Shown here piece by piece: positions 6,313 through 15,265 of a DNA stretch of 64,000 bases (the first letter of the stretch is position 1; each line of letters begins with the position of its first letter). The stretch comes from an uncultured Lachnospiraceae bacterium. GTDB taxonomy: Bacteria; Bacillota; Clostridia; Lachnospirales; Lachnospiraceae. The notes beneath the pieces were generated by a model. It did no database searches. It was not told the DNA's origin and worked only from the letters and a program-made list of their open reading frames with translations. The stretch covers positions 21,805 to 85,804 of the forward strand of contig CAKRQV010000013.1 in the NCBI GenBank assembly GCA_934394565.1, in the 5' to 3' direction. A program made the translations under genes and the position numbers.

Positions 6313-8880
6313 TTATTCGATAGCGTCCGTGGCGATCACGAATTTCACGCTGCCGTCCATACCGGCATCTTTGCCACTGAAGGATGTGTAGGAGCATTCG
6401 TCGGATCTTAAGGCATCGATTCTGTCGAGTACTTCTACGAGATCGTCCTCTACGGTGCTCTTCAGCTCGCTGGTGCCTTCTTTCTCGAATTTATCCATAC
6501 CTTCAGCCAGCTCTTTTGCTCCATCCCAGAGGGATACGGCTCCGTCACGGAGTTTGGCGCTGTTGCCGGAAAGTTTGGCTGAACCGGAGCTCATCTGAGA
6601 ACCAAGGGTCTTTAATCCACTGGCCAGCTGTTTTGTACCACCCTGCAGTGTCTCTACACCGGATACCAGTGTGGAGCTGCTGCCTTTCAGTTTGGCTGCA
6701 CCGCCTACCAGTGCGTCGTTGGCTGCATTCAGCTGGGCGAAGCCATCGTTTAAGGCTTTGATACCGGCGATGGCTGTCGGGAACTGGCTGCTGACGGAGC
6801 TGTCGAGTTTAGAAACATCTCCTGCCATATTGCCAATTGCCTTATCCAGTCCCTGCATACCACTGTTGAGGGTCTCTACCTGTTTGCTTAAAGAGCTTAA
6901 AGCACTGGCTTTTTCCAATACATCCTCTGACTTCTTGATACTGTCCAGCTTATCATTAACACCAGAGAGCTGCCCGGAAAGTGCGGTCATCGTATCACTG
7001 AATTTCTTTACGGAAGAAGCAAGTGCTGTCACATCACCGTCGACACTCTGCAACGATTTGCTGAGATCCGCATTCACGTGTTCGATTTCCGTTACATTTG
7101 TGTCTACGTTGGTGCTTACATCCGTCTTTGCGCTGACGTCTGCATCATTTGCCTTGTTAACAGCATCTTCCAGTGTTTTCGCTGCTTCTTCCAGCTGTTT
7201 TGCTGCTTCTTCCTGGTTGTTTTCTTTGGCCTTTTTAGCCTCATCTTTTAATTCTGAAACTTTACTGTTCAATCCTGTGATATCATTTTTTGCATCGGAC
7301 AGGGTTTTCTTTGCGCTTGTCAGATCAGTGGATGCATCGGACAGGGTTTTCTTTGCGCTTGTCAGTGTATCTTTTGCCGTTGTCAGCTGTTTATTTTTCT
7401 CATCAATCTGGGCATTGACATCACTGACTGCTGTTGACAGGGCGGTTACGCTGCTTTGCAGGTTTTTTAGCTGTGACTGCATATCTGTTAATGTAGCTTC
7501 TACACTCTCCATCGGCTTCTTCAATGCAGTCTGCATCTCACCGGCTGTCTTGATCAGATCTTTTCCGTCTGTCACCATATCCTGCACCTTGCCAAGCATA
7601 CCTTTGATCGCATCGCTGCCAAGTGCTGCTTCCATAGCCGCTGTACCCTTGGCCAGCTCACTGGAAGCCACTTTCAGATCTTCATCTGTGGCACCCTTAC
7701 CGTCCATAGCCGCATTCAGCGTACTGATCGCATTCTGCACCGTCGTCAGTCCACTGCTTAAAGCGGACAGCTGTGCCGCACCGTCGGACAGCTTTTTCTC
7801 TCCTTTGACATAGGCTGTCACGCCGTCTGCCAGTGTATCTGTACCGTCTGTATAATCTTTAACACCCTTAACAACTTTATTCACACCATTGACATACTCT
7901 GTCACGCTGCCTGAAAGCTGTCCTTTCTGTCCCAGATATTTCTGGATACCGGCATTCAGTTCATCTGCGCCCTTTGTATAGCTGTCCACACCATCTGACA
8001 GCGTCTTTGCACCATCCTCCAGTGAGTTGGAACCATCGACAAGCTCAAGTGCCGCATCCTCCAGATCGTCAAGCGCATCCTTCAGCTCATCCACATCGGT
8101 GATATCGTCCGTATCCAGATCATCTAACAGATCGGACATCGCTACGGTATATGTAGAGGTCATCGTGAAATCTGTCACATCCGCCTCGATCTGCAGGGAT
8201 TCTGGAATATCGATATCCTTATCACCGTCACCGATGCTGGCCAGATCCAGGCTGTCCTTCATGCCCGGCATACCAAAGCCGACAACGATACTCCGGTTGC
8301 CATCGGAAATAACTTTACCATTATCAATCGTTACATTGCTGAAATTGTCATTGTCCATGATCATACCGGTCATCATGACAAACGGTGTGTACACCTCTTC
8401 CTGTTTACCGTCTACAGTCACGGTCTTTTTCTCTTTATTGGTATACTCGACTTTGATCCGCAGATGACCGCTTTTTCCTTTCAGCTCCTCCGGCTTTGTC
8501 TCCGTACCGTTCAGATAATAGGTCAGCTTGACATCCACCGGCAGCTCCTGATCAGACGTGCCCTGATAGTAGATATCCTTGCCATCGGTATTCCAGGTCA
8601 TGCTGTCACCACTGCCTGTGTAGGTTTCATCACCTTTGACATTTTTGATATCCTTCAGATTGCTTTTATCCTTTACTGAACCGGATACGTCACCGGAATT
8701 TTTCAGCCATGTGGAAACAGTCACGGATTCTTTGTTACCGTTGGCATCGGCATTGACATATACGGACTCTTCTTTACTCACCGTGCTGTCAGCCAGAACC
8801 GGCGCAACACCCATCATAACGGACATACCGACGGCCAGTGAAGCTGTCAGTCCACGGGAAAGTTTTTTATTTCTGTTCAT
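6313..8880 (-). CDS. Secreted coiled-coil protein (YhgE/Pip-like) paired with an MMPL exporter
   Basis: 855 residues. A signal peptide (MNRNKKLSRGLTASLAVGMS, probable cut after VLADS) is followed by a beta-rich domain (about 40-250). A very long helical region then has repeated D-G and heptad units such as LSDGVDSYTKGADELNAGI and two nearly identical TSAKKTLSDA units, and a conserved tail follows (DAGMDGSVKFVIATDAIE). Proteins of this kind are encoded beside MMPL/RND permeases and carry YhgE/Pip-like repeats; they may form a periplasm-like extension of the pump in the wall. The ATG at 8880 fits the signal peptide best, although its ribosome site (AAAGGA) is rather far upstream; an ATG at 8919 would add 13 residues. 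Confidence 0.75.
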   Translation of the reverse strand: MNRNKKLSRGLTASLAVGMSVMMGVAPVLADSTVSKEESVYVNADANGNKESVTVSTWLKNSGDVSGSVKDKSNLKDIKNVKGDETYTGSGDSMTWNTDGKDIYYQGTSDQELPVDVKLTYYLNGTETKPEELKGKSGHLRIKVEYTNKEKKTVTVDGKQEEVYTPFVMMTGMIMDNDNFSNVTIDNGKVISDGNRSIVVGFGMPGMKDSLDLASIGDGDKDIDIPESLQIEADVTDFTMTSTYTVAMSDLLDDLDTDDITDVDELKDALDDLEDAALELVDGSNSLEDGAKTLSDGVDSYTKGADELNAGIQKYLGQKGQLSGSVTEYVNGVNKVVKGVKDYTDGTDTLADGVTAYVKGEKKLSDGAAQLSALSSGLTTVQNAISTLNAAMDGKGATDEDLKVASSELAKGTAAMEAALGSDAIKGMLGKVQDMVTDGKDLIKTAGEMQTALKKPMESVEATLTDMQSQLKNLQSSVTALSTAVSDVNAQIDEKNKQLTTAKDTLTSAKKTLSDASTDLTSAKKTLSDAKNDITGLNSKVSELKDEAKKAKENNQEEAAKQLEEAAKTLEDAVNKANDADVSAKTDVSTNVDTNVTEIEHVNADLSKSLQSVDGDVTALASSVKKFSDTMTALSGQLSGVNDKLDSIKKSEDVLEKASALSSLSKQVETLNSGMQGLDKAIGNMAGDVSKLDSSVSSQFPTAIAGIKALNDGFAQLNAANDALVGGAAKLKGSSSTLVSGVETLQGGTKQLASGLKTLGSQMSSGSAKLSGNSAKLRDGAVSLWDGAKELAEGMDKFEKEGTSELKSTVEDDLVEVLDRIDALRSDECSYTSFSGKDAGMDGSVKFVIATDAIE

Positions 8881-8973
8881 AACGTTTATACCCATCCTTT
8901 CTATACTCTGCTCAGTCACTTTCGATCTGCCCGCTGTGGTACATCGAAAGCCCTCTTTTAACTGCTTTTTGTC

Positions 8974-11055
8974 TCAGGCTTTCTTTTTCAGGAAGCCAAT
9001 GGACGTCTTGCAGATCACCTTATCAAATATCATAAACATAGCCGGCAGGATCATGATAACAACGATCATACTGATGATGGCACCACGGGCCAGCAGTGTA
9101 CAGATCGCACCGATCATCTCTACCTGCGAATACAGCGATACGCCGAACGTTGCGGCGAAGAAGCTCAAACCACTGCTGATGATGGACGGCATGCTCGTCT
9201 TGTGGGCAATGCTGATGGCTTCCATCTTGTCCTTGCCGTTCTGGCGCTCCTTCTGGTAACGGGTTGTCATCAGGATCGCATAGTCTACGGTAGCACCCAG
9301 CTGGATGGCACCGATGACGATGCTGGCCACGAACGGAAGGCTGACGCCCTGATAGTATGGGATCGCCATATTGATCATGATCGCAAACTCGATAACGGCC
9401 ACCAGAATGACCGGCAGGGAAATCGACTTGAAGATGATCAGGATGATCACAAAGATCGCTGCGATCGACAGTACATTTACGTTGACCAGATCGACATCTG
9501 TAACATCCTGCAGATCCTTCATCAACGGTGCTTCACCGATCACCATACCGGTGGAATCGTACTGTTTGACGACTTCCTGGATGCTGGCGATCTGGGCATT
9601 CACTTCATCTGTGGCTGAACCATATTCGGAGCAGACAAAGGCAAGCTCGTACTGGTCACTCTGGAAGATATCCTTCAGATCCGACGGGATCATGGATTCC
9701 GGAATCGTCGGACCGACCAGGGAATTGAGGCTGATCGTCCACTTGACACCCTCGATCTCGTCGATCGCATCAAACATCTTCTGCTTGTTGAGCCCATCCA
9801 TATTTTTGTCCATCAGGATCATATGCATGTTGCTCAGCTGGAAATCCTTTTTCAGCTCATCATTGGCCACGTTACTGTCCAGTGTGGACGGCAGGGACTC
9901 TGCGATGTTGTAATAGATCTGTGTATGGTTATTACCATAGATGGCTGGGAACAGCAGTACAAGGAAGATGATGATCCATACCTTATAATGCTTTGTGATG
10001 AATGCGGACGGTTTGTCCATATTACTCATCAGCGGTTTATGTTTTGTTTTCTCTATCGGTTTATCGAAGACGAGTACGAGTGATGGCAATACGGTGACAC
10101 AGCAGACAACGCCGATCAGTACACCTTTTGCCATTACGATACCGAGGTCACGTCCAAGGGCAAACGTCATAACGCACAACGCGATAAATCCGGCAACGGT
10201 TGTTACGGAACTGCCCGCTACAGATTTAAAGGTATTGGAAATTGCATGTCCCATGGCTCTTTCTTTGTCATCCGGGAATCTTTTCTTATTCTCCTCGTAG
10301 CTGTTTAAGAGGAAAATCGAATAGTCCATCGTGACACCCAGCTGCAATACGGCTGTCAGGGCCTTTGTAATATAGGAAGTTTCTCCAAGGAAAATATTGC
10401 TTCCCAGATTGTAAAGGATCGCAAGGCCGATACTTAACAGGAATAAGAACGGCACTACGAAAGAAGTACCTGTCAGTTCCAGTACCACCAGACTTAAGAC
10501 AGCAGCGATCACAACGTAGACCGGCAGCTCCTGCAGGGCGATATTCTTAATATCGGTAACAACACCGGTCATACCGCTGATAAAGCACTGGCTGTTGGCG
10601 ATCTTTCGCATCTCGGTGACGGCTTCCATCGCATCATCCGAGGACGTTGTATTGTCAAACAGTGCGATCATCATCGTGGCATCGCCTTTGAAAAATCCTT
10701 CCCGGATATCCTTCGGCAGCATTTCCACGGGCAGGCTGATATCTGCCACATCGTCATACCACAGTACATCCTTCACATGTGGTACTTCGCTGAACTGTTC
10801 TTTCAGTTTCTGTACGTCTTTCATTTCCATATTCTCGACGACGACCATCGAGAACGCTCCCATGCCATACTCATCCACCAGAATATCCTGTCCTTTGACT
10901 GTCTCCAGGTGTTCCGGCAGGTAACTGAGCAGATCATAGTTAACTCTTGTCTTTGCCATACCGATCGCTGACGGAATCACCAGTAAAAATCCGATGATCA
11001 GCATCAGGATACGATGTCTGGCAATCCATTTTCCTACTTTGACCACTCGTATCAT
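8974..11055 (-). CDS. MMPL/RND family exporter
   Basis: 693 residues with the duplicated RND layout: transmembrane helix 1 at about 13-32, a large extracytoplasmic loop, helices 2-6, then the same arrangement repeated. The proton-relay type motifs LGVTMDYSIFLLNSY (first half) and LGATVDYAILMTTRY (second half) are present. MMPL proteins export lipids, siderophores or amphiphiles by proton-motive force; the substrate here is unknown. It is transcribed with the coiled-coil gene 93 bp downstream and diverges from a TetR gene whose product probably represses it. Confidence 0.9.
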   Translation of the reverse strand: MIRVVKVGKWIARHRILMLIIGFLLVIPSAIGMAKTRVNYDLLSYLPEHLETVKGQDILVDEYGMGAFSMVVVENMEMKDVQKLKEQFSEVPHVKDVLWYDDVADISLPVEMLPKDIREGFFKGDATMMIALFDNTTSSDDAMEAVTEMRKIANSQCFISGMTGVVTDIKNIALQELPVYVVIAAVLSLVVLELTGTSFVVPFLFLLSIGLAILYNLGSNIFLGETSYITKALTAVLQLGVTMDYSIFLLNSYEENKKRFPDDKERAMGHAISNTFKSVAGSSVTTVAGFIALCVMTFALGRDLGIVMAKGVLIGVVCCVTVLPSLVLVFDKPIEKTKHKPLMSNMDKPSAFITKHYKVWIIIFLVLLFPAIYGNNHTQIYYNIAESLPSTLDSNVANDELKKDFQLSNMHMILMDKNMDGLNKQKMFDAIDEIEGVKWTISLNSLVGPTIPESMIPSDLKDIFQSDQYELAFVCSEYGSATDEVNAQIASIQEVVKQYDSTGMVIGEAPLMKDLQDVTDVDLVNVNVLSIAAIFVIILIIFKSISLPVILVAVIEFAIMINMAIPYYQGVSLPFVASIVIGAIQLGATVDYAILMTTRYQKERQNGKDKMEAISIAHKTSMPSIISSGLSFFAATFGVSLYSQVEMIGAICTLLARGAIISMIVVIMILPAMFMIFDKVICKTSIGFLKKKA

Positions 11056-11080
11056 CTCCTTATCTTCGTTTTACGGGTAC

Positions 11081-11108
11081 AGTATAGCACCAACTGACCG
11101 ATAGTCAA
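11081..11108 (-). promoter_or_regulatory. Promoter of the exporter operon with an overlapping operator-like palindrome
   Basis: On the minus strand TTGACT (11103-11108) and TATACT (11081-11086) are separated by 16 bp. An imperfect palindrome, TGACCGATAGTCA (11095-11107), covers the -35 box and part of the spacer, a position suited to repression by the divergent TetR protein. Confidence 0.65.
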
Positions 11109-11206
11109 TAATTTTTATTCAAAAAATGAGAAATAGTCATTTTTTTGTTGACTTTTTCAAAAAAGGTGGCATACTGTACATGGAGATAGGCAAATTATAT
11201 ACAAAA

Positions 11207-11220
11207 TGACTGACAAGTCA
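11207..11220. promoter_or_regulatory. Second TetR operator-like palindrome
   Basis: TGACTGACAAGTCA has the arms TGACT/AGTCA around 4 bp. It lies between a possible tetR promoter (TTGACT at 11148 and TACTGT 18 bp on) and the tetR start codon. It shares TGAC/GTCA arms with the palindrome at 11095-11107, which suggests autoregulation. Confidence 0.5.
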
Positions 11221-11268
11221 GCCAGCAGATTTCAGACAGCAAAACCAGCGATGAAAGGAAGCGATTGC

Positions 11269-11874
11269 ATGGGCAAGGTGGATGATAATAAAAAACAGAA
11301 AAAAGACACTCTTTTGCAGAGTGCTTTCAATCTTTTTACAGGAAAGGGTTTTGCAAAGACGACCGTCTCAGATATTGTGAAAGAGGCCGGACTGGCCAAG
11401 GGAACTTTTTATCTGTATTTTAAGGATAAATATGATCTCCGGGACAAGCTGATCGCCTTTAAGGCCGGGCAGCTGTTTGATGAAGCCCACAAGGAGCTCG
11501 ACAAAGCTGATATCCATGATTTCGACAGCGAGATCCTGTTTGTCACCGACTATATCGTCGGCTGTTTTCAGAAACAGCAGCCACTGCTTCGTTTTCTCGC
11601 CAAAAATCTCTCGTGGGGTGTCTTTCAGGAGACATTAAACACAACGGGATCCCTTGTCACAGAGAAATTTTATGACCATTATATCGAATCGCTGGATCGC
11701 TATCATGTCAGCTGTCCCTCTCCGGATCTGATGCTGTTTACGATGATTGAGCTGATCGGTTCCACCAGCTACAACTGTATCCTGCACAATCAGCCGGTGT
11801 CCATGGACGAGTATCGGCCGTATCTGCATGCATCGCTTGTAAAGATCCGGGAAGTATTTACCAAACCGCAATAA
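11269..11874 (+). CDS. TetR/AcrR family transcriptional regulator
   Basis: 201 residues. The N-terminal DNA-binding domain is clear: LLQSAFNLFTGKGFAKTTVSD, then IVKEAGLAKGTFYLYFKDK. The ATG at 11269 has AAAGGAAG seven bases upstream; the longer frame from 11206 has no ribosome site and would cover the operator. The ligand domain is not diagnostic. The divergent position and shared palindromes point to control of the MMPL exporter operon, probably derepressed by a membrane-active compound; that ligand is an inference. Confidence 0.9.
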   Translation: MGKVDDNKKQKKDTLLQSAFNLFTGKGFAKTTVSDIVKEAGLAKGTFYLYFKDKYDLRDKLIAFKAGQLFDEAHKELDKADIHDFDSEILFVTDYIVGCFQKQQPLLRFLAKNLSWGVFQETLNTTGSLVTEKFYDHYIESLDRYHVSCPSPDLMLFTMIELIGSTSYNCILHNQPVSMDEYRPYLHASLVKIREVFTKPQ

Positions 11875-11925
11875 TCTAAACTTACATATCCATGATAATA
11901 CGAAAAAGAAAACTGAATGGAAGCT

Positions 11926-11977
11926 AAAAAAATCCTGTGAATAACAGCACTCTGACTGTTATTTCACAGGATTTTTT
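11926..11977. terminator. Bidirectional terminator between tetR and ade
   Basis: AATCCTGTGA...ACAG pairs with CTGT...TCACAGGATT (11931-11972), flanked by an A run on the left and a T run on the right. It serves the convergent tetR and ade genes. Confidence 0.85.
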
Positions 11978-11992
11978 ACTGTATGGTCTGTT

Positions 11993-13765
11993 TTATGCAA
12001 ACAGAGGGATCAGCTCTTTTTTCAGGACGTCGACCATACCGAGATCCGACATCTTGACATTCGGGATCACCGGCAGGGCCAGTGTTACGATACGAAGCAG
12101 CGGATTTTCCATATCCACCAGACCCAGGGCTCTGTTGGCCTCTTTCATTTTCTGGCTGTCCTTTGCCAGCTCTTTGGCCGGTTTCAGGGAAATCAGTCCC
12201 GCCAGCGGAAGTTCGAGCACATGCAACAGCTCGCCGTCTTTGACCGCGCTCATACCACCACCGCAGGCGATCAGCGCCTGTGCAGCCTTAAGGGCATTTT
12301 CCGGTGTATCGTATACGATCGTCAGGTTGTGGCTGTCATGGGATACCGTCGAAGCCAGTGCTCCGCAAGTTGTACCAAAGCCTTTGACAATACCAAGGCC
12401 GATCGTATCGTGTCCTTCATGGCGATTGACAACGGCCACATATTTCAGTGTGTCATCGGTCAGCTGTACACAGCCGTCTCTGACCGGAAGCTCCAGTACC
12501 GTCTGCAATGTGGAGGACAATAATAGATCCTTATATTCCATCGCATTGACCTTCACCGTGCCTTCCTGGACCGGTGCTTTGATCTTAAAATCTTCAACGG
12601 TCAGATCTTTGACAAACATCGTATTTTTCTGTTCCAGAGGATAACTGCGGTCTTCGATCTCAGCCACCAGCTGACCATTTTCAGCCACCAGCTGACCACC
12701 GAAGAATACTTTTGCCGGTTTTAACTCTTCCAGACTGTCCACCAGCAGCATATCTGCCACATAGCCCGGTGCGATCGCACCCAGATTCTCGATATGGATC
12801 TCTCTGGCTGTATTGTAGGTTGCACTCTTGATGGCTGTCACCGGATCCATGCCATAGGAAATAGCCGCGCGGACAACATCATTGAGATGACCTACATGCA
12901 GAATATCATCTGCTTCACGGTCATCGGTACAGAAGCACAGATGGTCAAAGAATTTGATACCCTTTACGCCCTCATAAACCTCTTTTACGTTCTTTGTAAT
13001 AGAGGAATCTCTGGCGTCTACAAACATGCCGTTTCTGATCTTTTCCAGAGCCTCGTCACTGTCTCTGGTTTCGTGACAGGTATTCGGTCCTCCACAAAGA
13101 TAGGCAGACAGCATTCTGCCGGATACATACGGTGCGTGGCCCTGCAGATACAGACCCTTTTTATCCATAAAGTCGATGATATCCATCATACGGTCCTCAC
13201 CGTTGATGACAGCGAGAAAGTCCATGACTTCGGCCAGACCGATCACACGCTCCAGAGAGGACAGCTCCTCAATCTCCTTTACCAGGAACTCTGCACCTGC
13301 ATTTTCCAGCCCCGGTACAGCCGGCACACAGCTCGGGATATCGATCAGCTGACGCATCGGCAGTCCTTCACTGGACTCATGCATATAGCGTACACCCTCC
13401 AGCCCGCAGACATTGGCAATCTCGTGTGGATCTGTAATAACCGTCGTTGTACCGTTCGGAATCACACCTTTGGCAAAATTACGTGGTGTCATCATGGAGC
13501 TTTCGATATGCTCATGGGCATCAATAAAGCCCGGGATCAGATATCTTCCCTCACCATCGACAACCTGTTTTGCTTTGGAAAGCTCTTTGCCTGGCTCCTT
13601 GTACTCTACGTGGGCGATCATCCCGTCATAGACAAAGACATCGGCCGGATAGATCTCACCGGTGATCACATTGACCAGCTGTACATTGGTAATGACCATA
13701 TCGCTTTCAATGGTGCCAAGAGCTGCCTTTAACAGTGCTCTTTTGTTGGACGGCTGAATTTTCAT
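11993..13765 (-). CDS. ade: Adenine deaminase
   Basis: 590 residues, the usual length. It converts adenine to hypoxanthine and ammonia in purine salvage. The amidohydrolase metal motif is DAHEHIESSM, followed by TDPHEIANVCG, HAPYVSG and CTDDREADD; the C-terminal adenine deaminase domain holds GGGMSAVKDG. It is cytoplasmic. It is the last gene of a three-gene minus-strand set, 101 bp after the purine permease, with a hairpin in the gap. Confidence 0.95.
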   Translation of the reverse strand: MKIQPSNKRALLKAALGTIESDMVITNVQLVNVITGEIYPADVFVYDGMIAHVEYKEPGKELSKAKQVVDGEGRYLIPGFIDAHEHIESSMMTPRNFAKGVIPNGTTTVITDPHEIANVCGLEGVRYMHESSEGLPMRQLIDIPSCVPAVPGLENAGAEFLVKEIEELSSLERVIGLAEVMDFLAVINGEDRMMDIIDFMDKKGLYLQGHAPYVSGRMLSAYLCGGPNTCHETRDSDEALEKIRNGMFVDARDSSITKNVKEVYEGVKGIKFFDHLCFCTDDREADDILHVGHLNDVVRAAISYGMDPVTAIKSATYNTAREIHIENLGAIAPGYVADMLLVDSLEELKPAKVFFGGQLVAENGQLVAEIEDRSYPLEQKNTMFVKDLTVEDFKIKAPVQEGTVKVNAMEYKDLLLSSTLQTVLELPVRDGCVQLTDDTLKYVAVVNRHEGHDTIGLGIVKGFGTTCGALASTVSHDSHNLTIVYDTPENALKAAQALIACGGGMSAVKDGELLHVLELPLAGLISLKPAKELAKDSQKMKEANRALGLVDMENPLLRIVTLALPVIPNVKMSDLGMVDVLKKELIPLFA

Positions 13766-13811
13766 AGTAAAAATCCCCTTTCGTATATCTTTTTTTCATT
13801 ATAAAGAATAC

Positions 13812-13840
13812 CGCTGCAGTTTTCCATAAAAACTGCAGCG
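13812..13840 (-). other. Strong hairpin between permease and ade
   Basis: CGCTGCAGTTTT pairs perfectly with AAAACTGCAGCG around CCATA. No long T run follows on the minus strand, so it is a poor terminator; it may stabilise or attenuate the mRNA between the two cistrons. Confidence 0.6.
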
Positions 13841-13866
13841 AATTCAGATGTTCTTACCTATATTTC

Positions 13867-15192
13867 TTATGAAATAAAGTACAGGATCAGCGGAATGCAA
13901 AGGATGTACAGGAACGGATGTACCTCTTTGTATTTACCAGCCAGTACTTTGATCGCAACGTAGGCAATGATACCTGCGGAGATGCCGCCTGCGATAGAAC
14001 CGATGAAGATGGTGAACATGATCATGATAAACGGTCCGAAAGCTTCTGTGAAATCAGAGAAATCGATATCTTTGATACCCTGGATCATCAGGAAACCGAC
14101 AAACATCAGAGCCGGACCTGTAGCAGCGTTCGGGATCATCAGTACCATCGGGGAAAAGAAAACCATCAGACCGAAGATAACGGCTGTAACCACACTGGCA
14201 AAACCTGTACGGCCGCCTGCCTCAACACCGGCACTGGACTCGACAAATGTTGTGATAACCGTATTACCGGTACATGCACCGACGCAGGTACCGATGGCAT
14301 CTACGAGGAACGGTTTCTGGATATCCGGCAGATTTCCGTTTTCATCCAACATACCGGCCTTTGCACCTACACCAAGAACAGTACCCAGTGTAGAGAAGAA
14401 GTCACCACAGAAGGCTGTAAAAATCAGCGGTACGGCTGAAAAATGTAAAACGGCTTTCCAGTCAAACTGCAGCATAACATTGCCCAGTCCGCTGACATCC
14501 GGAACTTTTGCCAGAGATGTCGGCACTGTGGTAACACCAAACGGAATACCAAGGATCGTAACAACAACGATACCGATCAGGATTGCACCTGTCACGTGAT
14601 GTGCTGTCAGGGCAGCGATCAGAATCAGACCGAAAATAGCCAGAAATACAGCCGGATCTGTAAAATCACCTTTGGAAATGCCGCTGACATAGGTACCAAT
14701 ACCACTGTTTTTGAAGCCAAGATAAGCGATATAGAAACCAATGGCAGTTCCGATCGCAATTTTCAGGTTCTTCGGGATTGTCTTTACGATCAGGTCACGC
14801 ACACCGAAGATTGTCAGCAGCAGGAAAATACTACCGGAAATCAACGTCATGGACATGATACCGCCGAAGGAAATCTGACCATTTGTCAGCATGGAACCAA
14901 ACATTGCATTACTTCCCATACCGGTAGCCAGAGCAAACGGCAGGTTCGCATATAAGGCCATCAGTAATGTGATCAGGCCGCTGACAAGCGCACAGGTAAC
15001 GACGATGGCTTCTTTGCTGATCACAACACCATTGATGTCTGTGACAGTAGCTTCAGAACCAACCATCAGACTCGGCTGTACGACCAGGATATACGCCATA
15101 GTCATAAAGGTCGTGATACCGGCAATGGTCTCTACCTTGAAATTTGTTCCGCGCTCTTTAAATTTAAAAAACGCACTGAGTTTTTCTTTCAT
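13867..15192 (-). CDS. NCS2/AzgA-type purine permease
   Basis: 441 residues, strongly hydrophobic, about 12-14 membrane segments. AzgA hallmarks are ETIAGITTFMTMAYILVVQP near the N-terminus and VESSAGVEAGGRTGFASVVT in the middle. Members import adenine, guanine or hypoxanthine with protons. The ATG at 15192 has AGGAGAG upstream; the longer frame from 15243 adds a hydrophilic stretch that is unlikely to be translated. It sits between an M20 amidohydrolase and adenine deaminase, so adenine or a related purine is the likely cargo. Confidence 0.92.
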   Translation of the reverse strand: MKEKLSAFFKFKERGTNFKVETIAGITTFMTMAYILVVQPSLMVGSEATVTDINGVVISKEAIVVTCALVSGLITLLMALYANLPFALATGMGSNAMFGSMLTNGQISFGGIMSMTLISGSIFLLLTIFGVRDLIVKTIPKNLKIAIGTAIGFYIAYLGFKNSGIGTYVSGISKGDFTDPAVFLAIFGLILIAALTAHHVTGAILIGIVVVTILGIPFGVTTVPTSLAKVPDVSGLGNVMLQFDWKAVLHFSAVPLIFTAFCGDFFSTLGTVLGVGAKAGMLDENGNLPDIQKPFLVDAIGTCVGACTGNTVITTFVESSAGVEAGGRTGFASVVTAVIFGLMVFFSPMVLMIPNAATGPALMFVGFLMIQGIKDIDFSDFTEAFGPFIMIMFTIFIGSIAGGISAGIIAYVAIKVLAGKYKEVHPFLYILCIPLILYFIS

Positions 15193-15265
15193 AATTCTCT
15201 CCTCTTCAGGTTTTTTATATACAGAAGACTTGCCACAGGGCATTTTCTTCTATATATATTTTATA

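Noticed and set aside
6671..7813. 380-codon plus-strand frame opposite the coiled-coil gene
   Set aside because: Ser/Ala/Leu-rich antisense shadow of repetitive coding sequence with no family resemblance.
12794..13732. 312-codon plus-strand frame opposite ade
   Set aside because: Antisense of adenine deaminase, whose motifs are complete on the minus strand.
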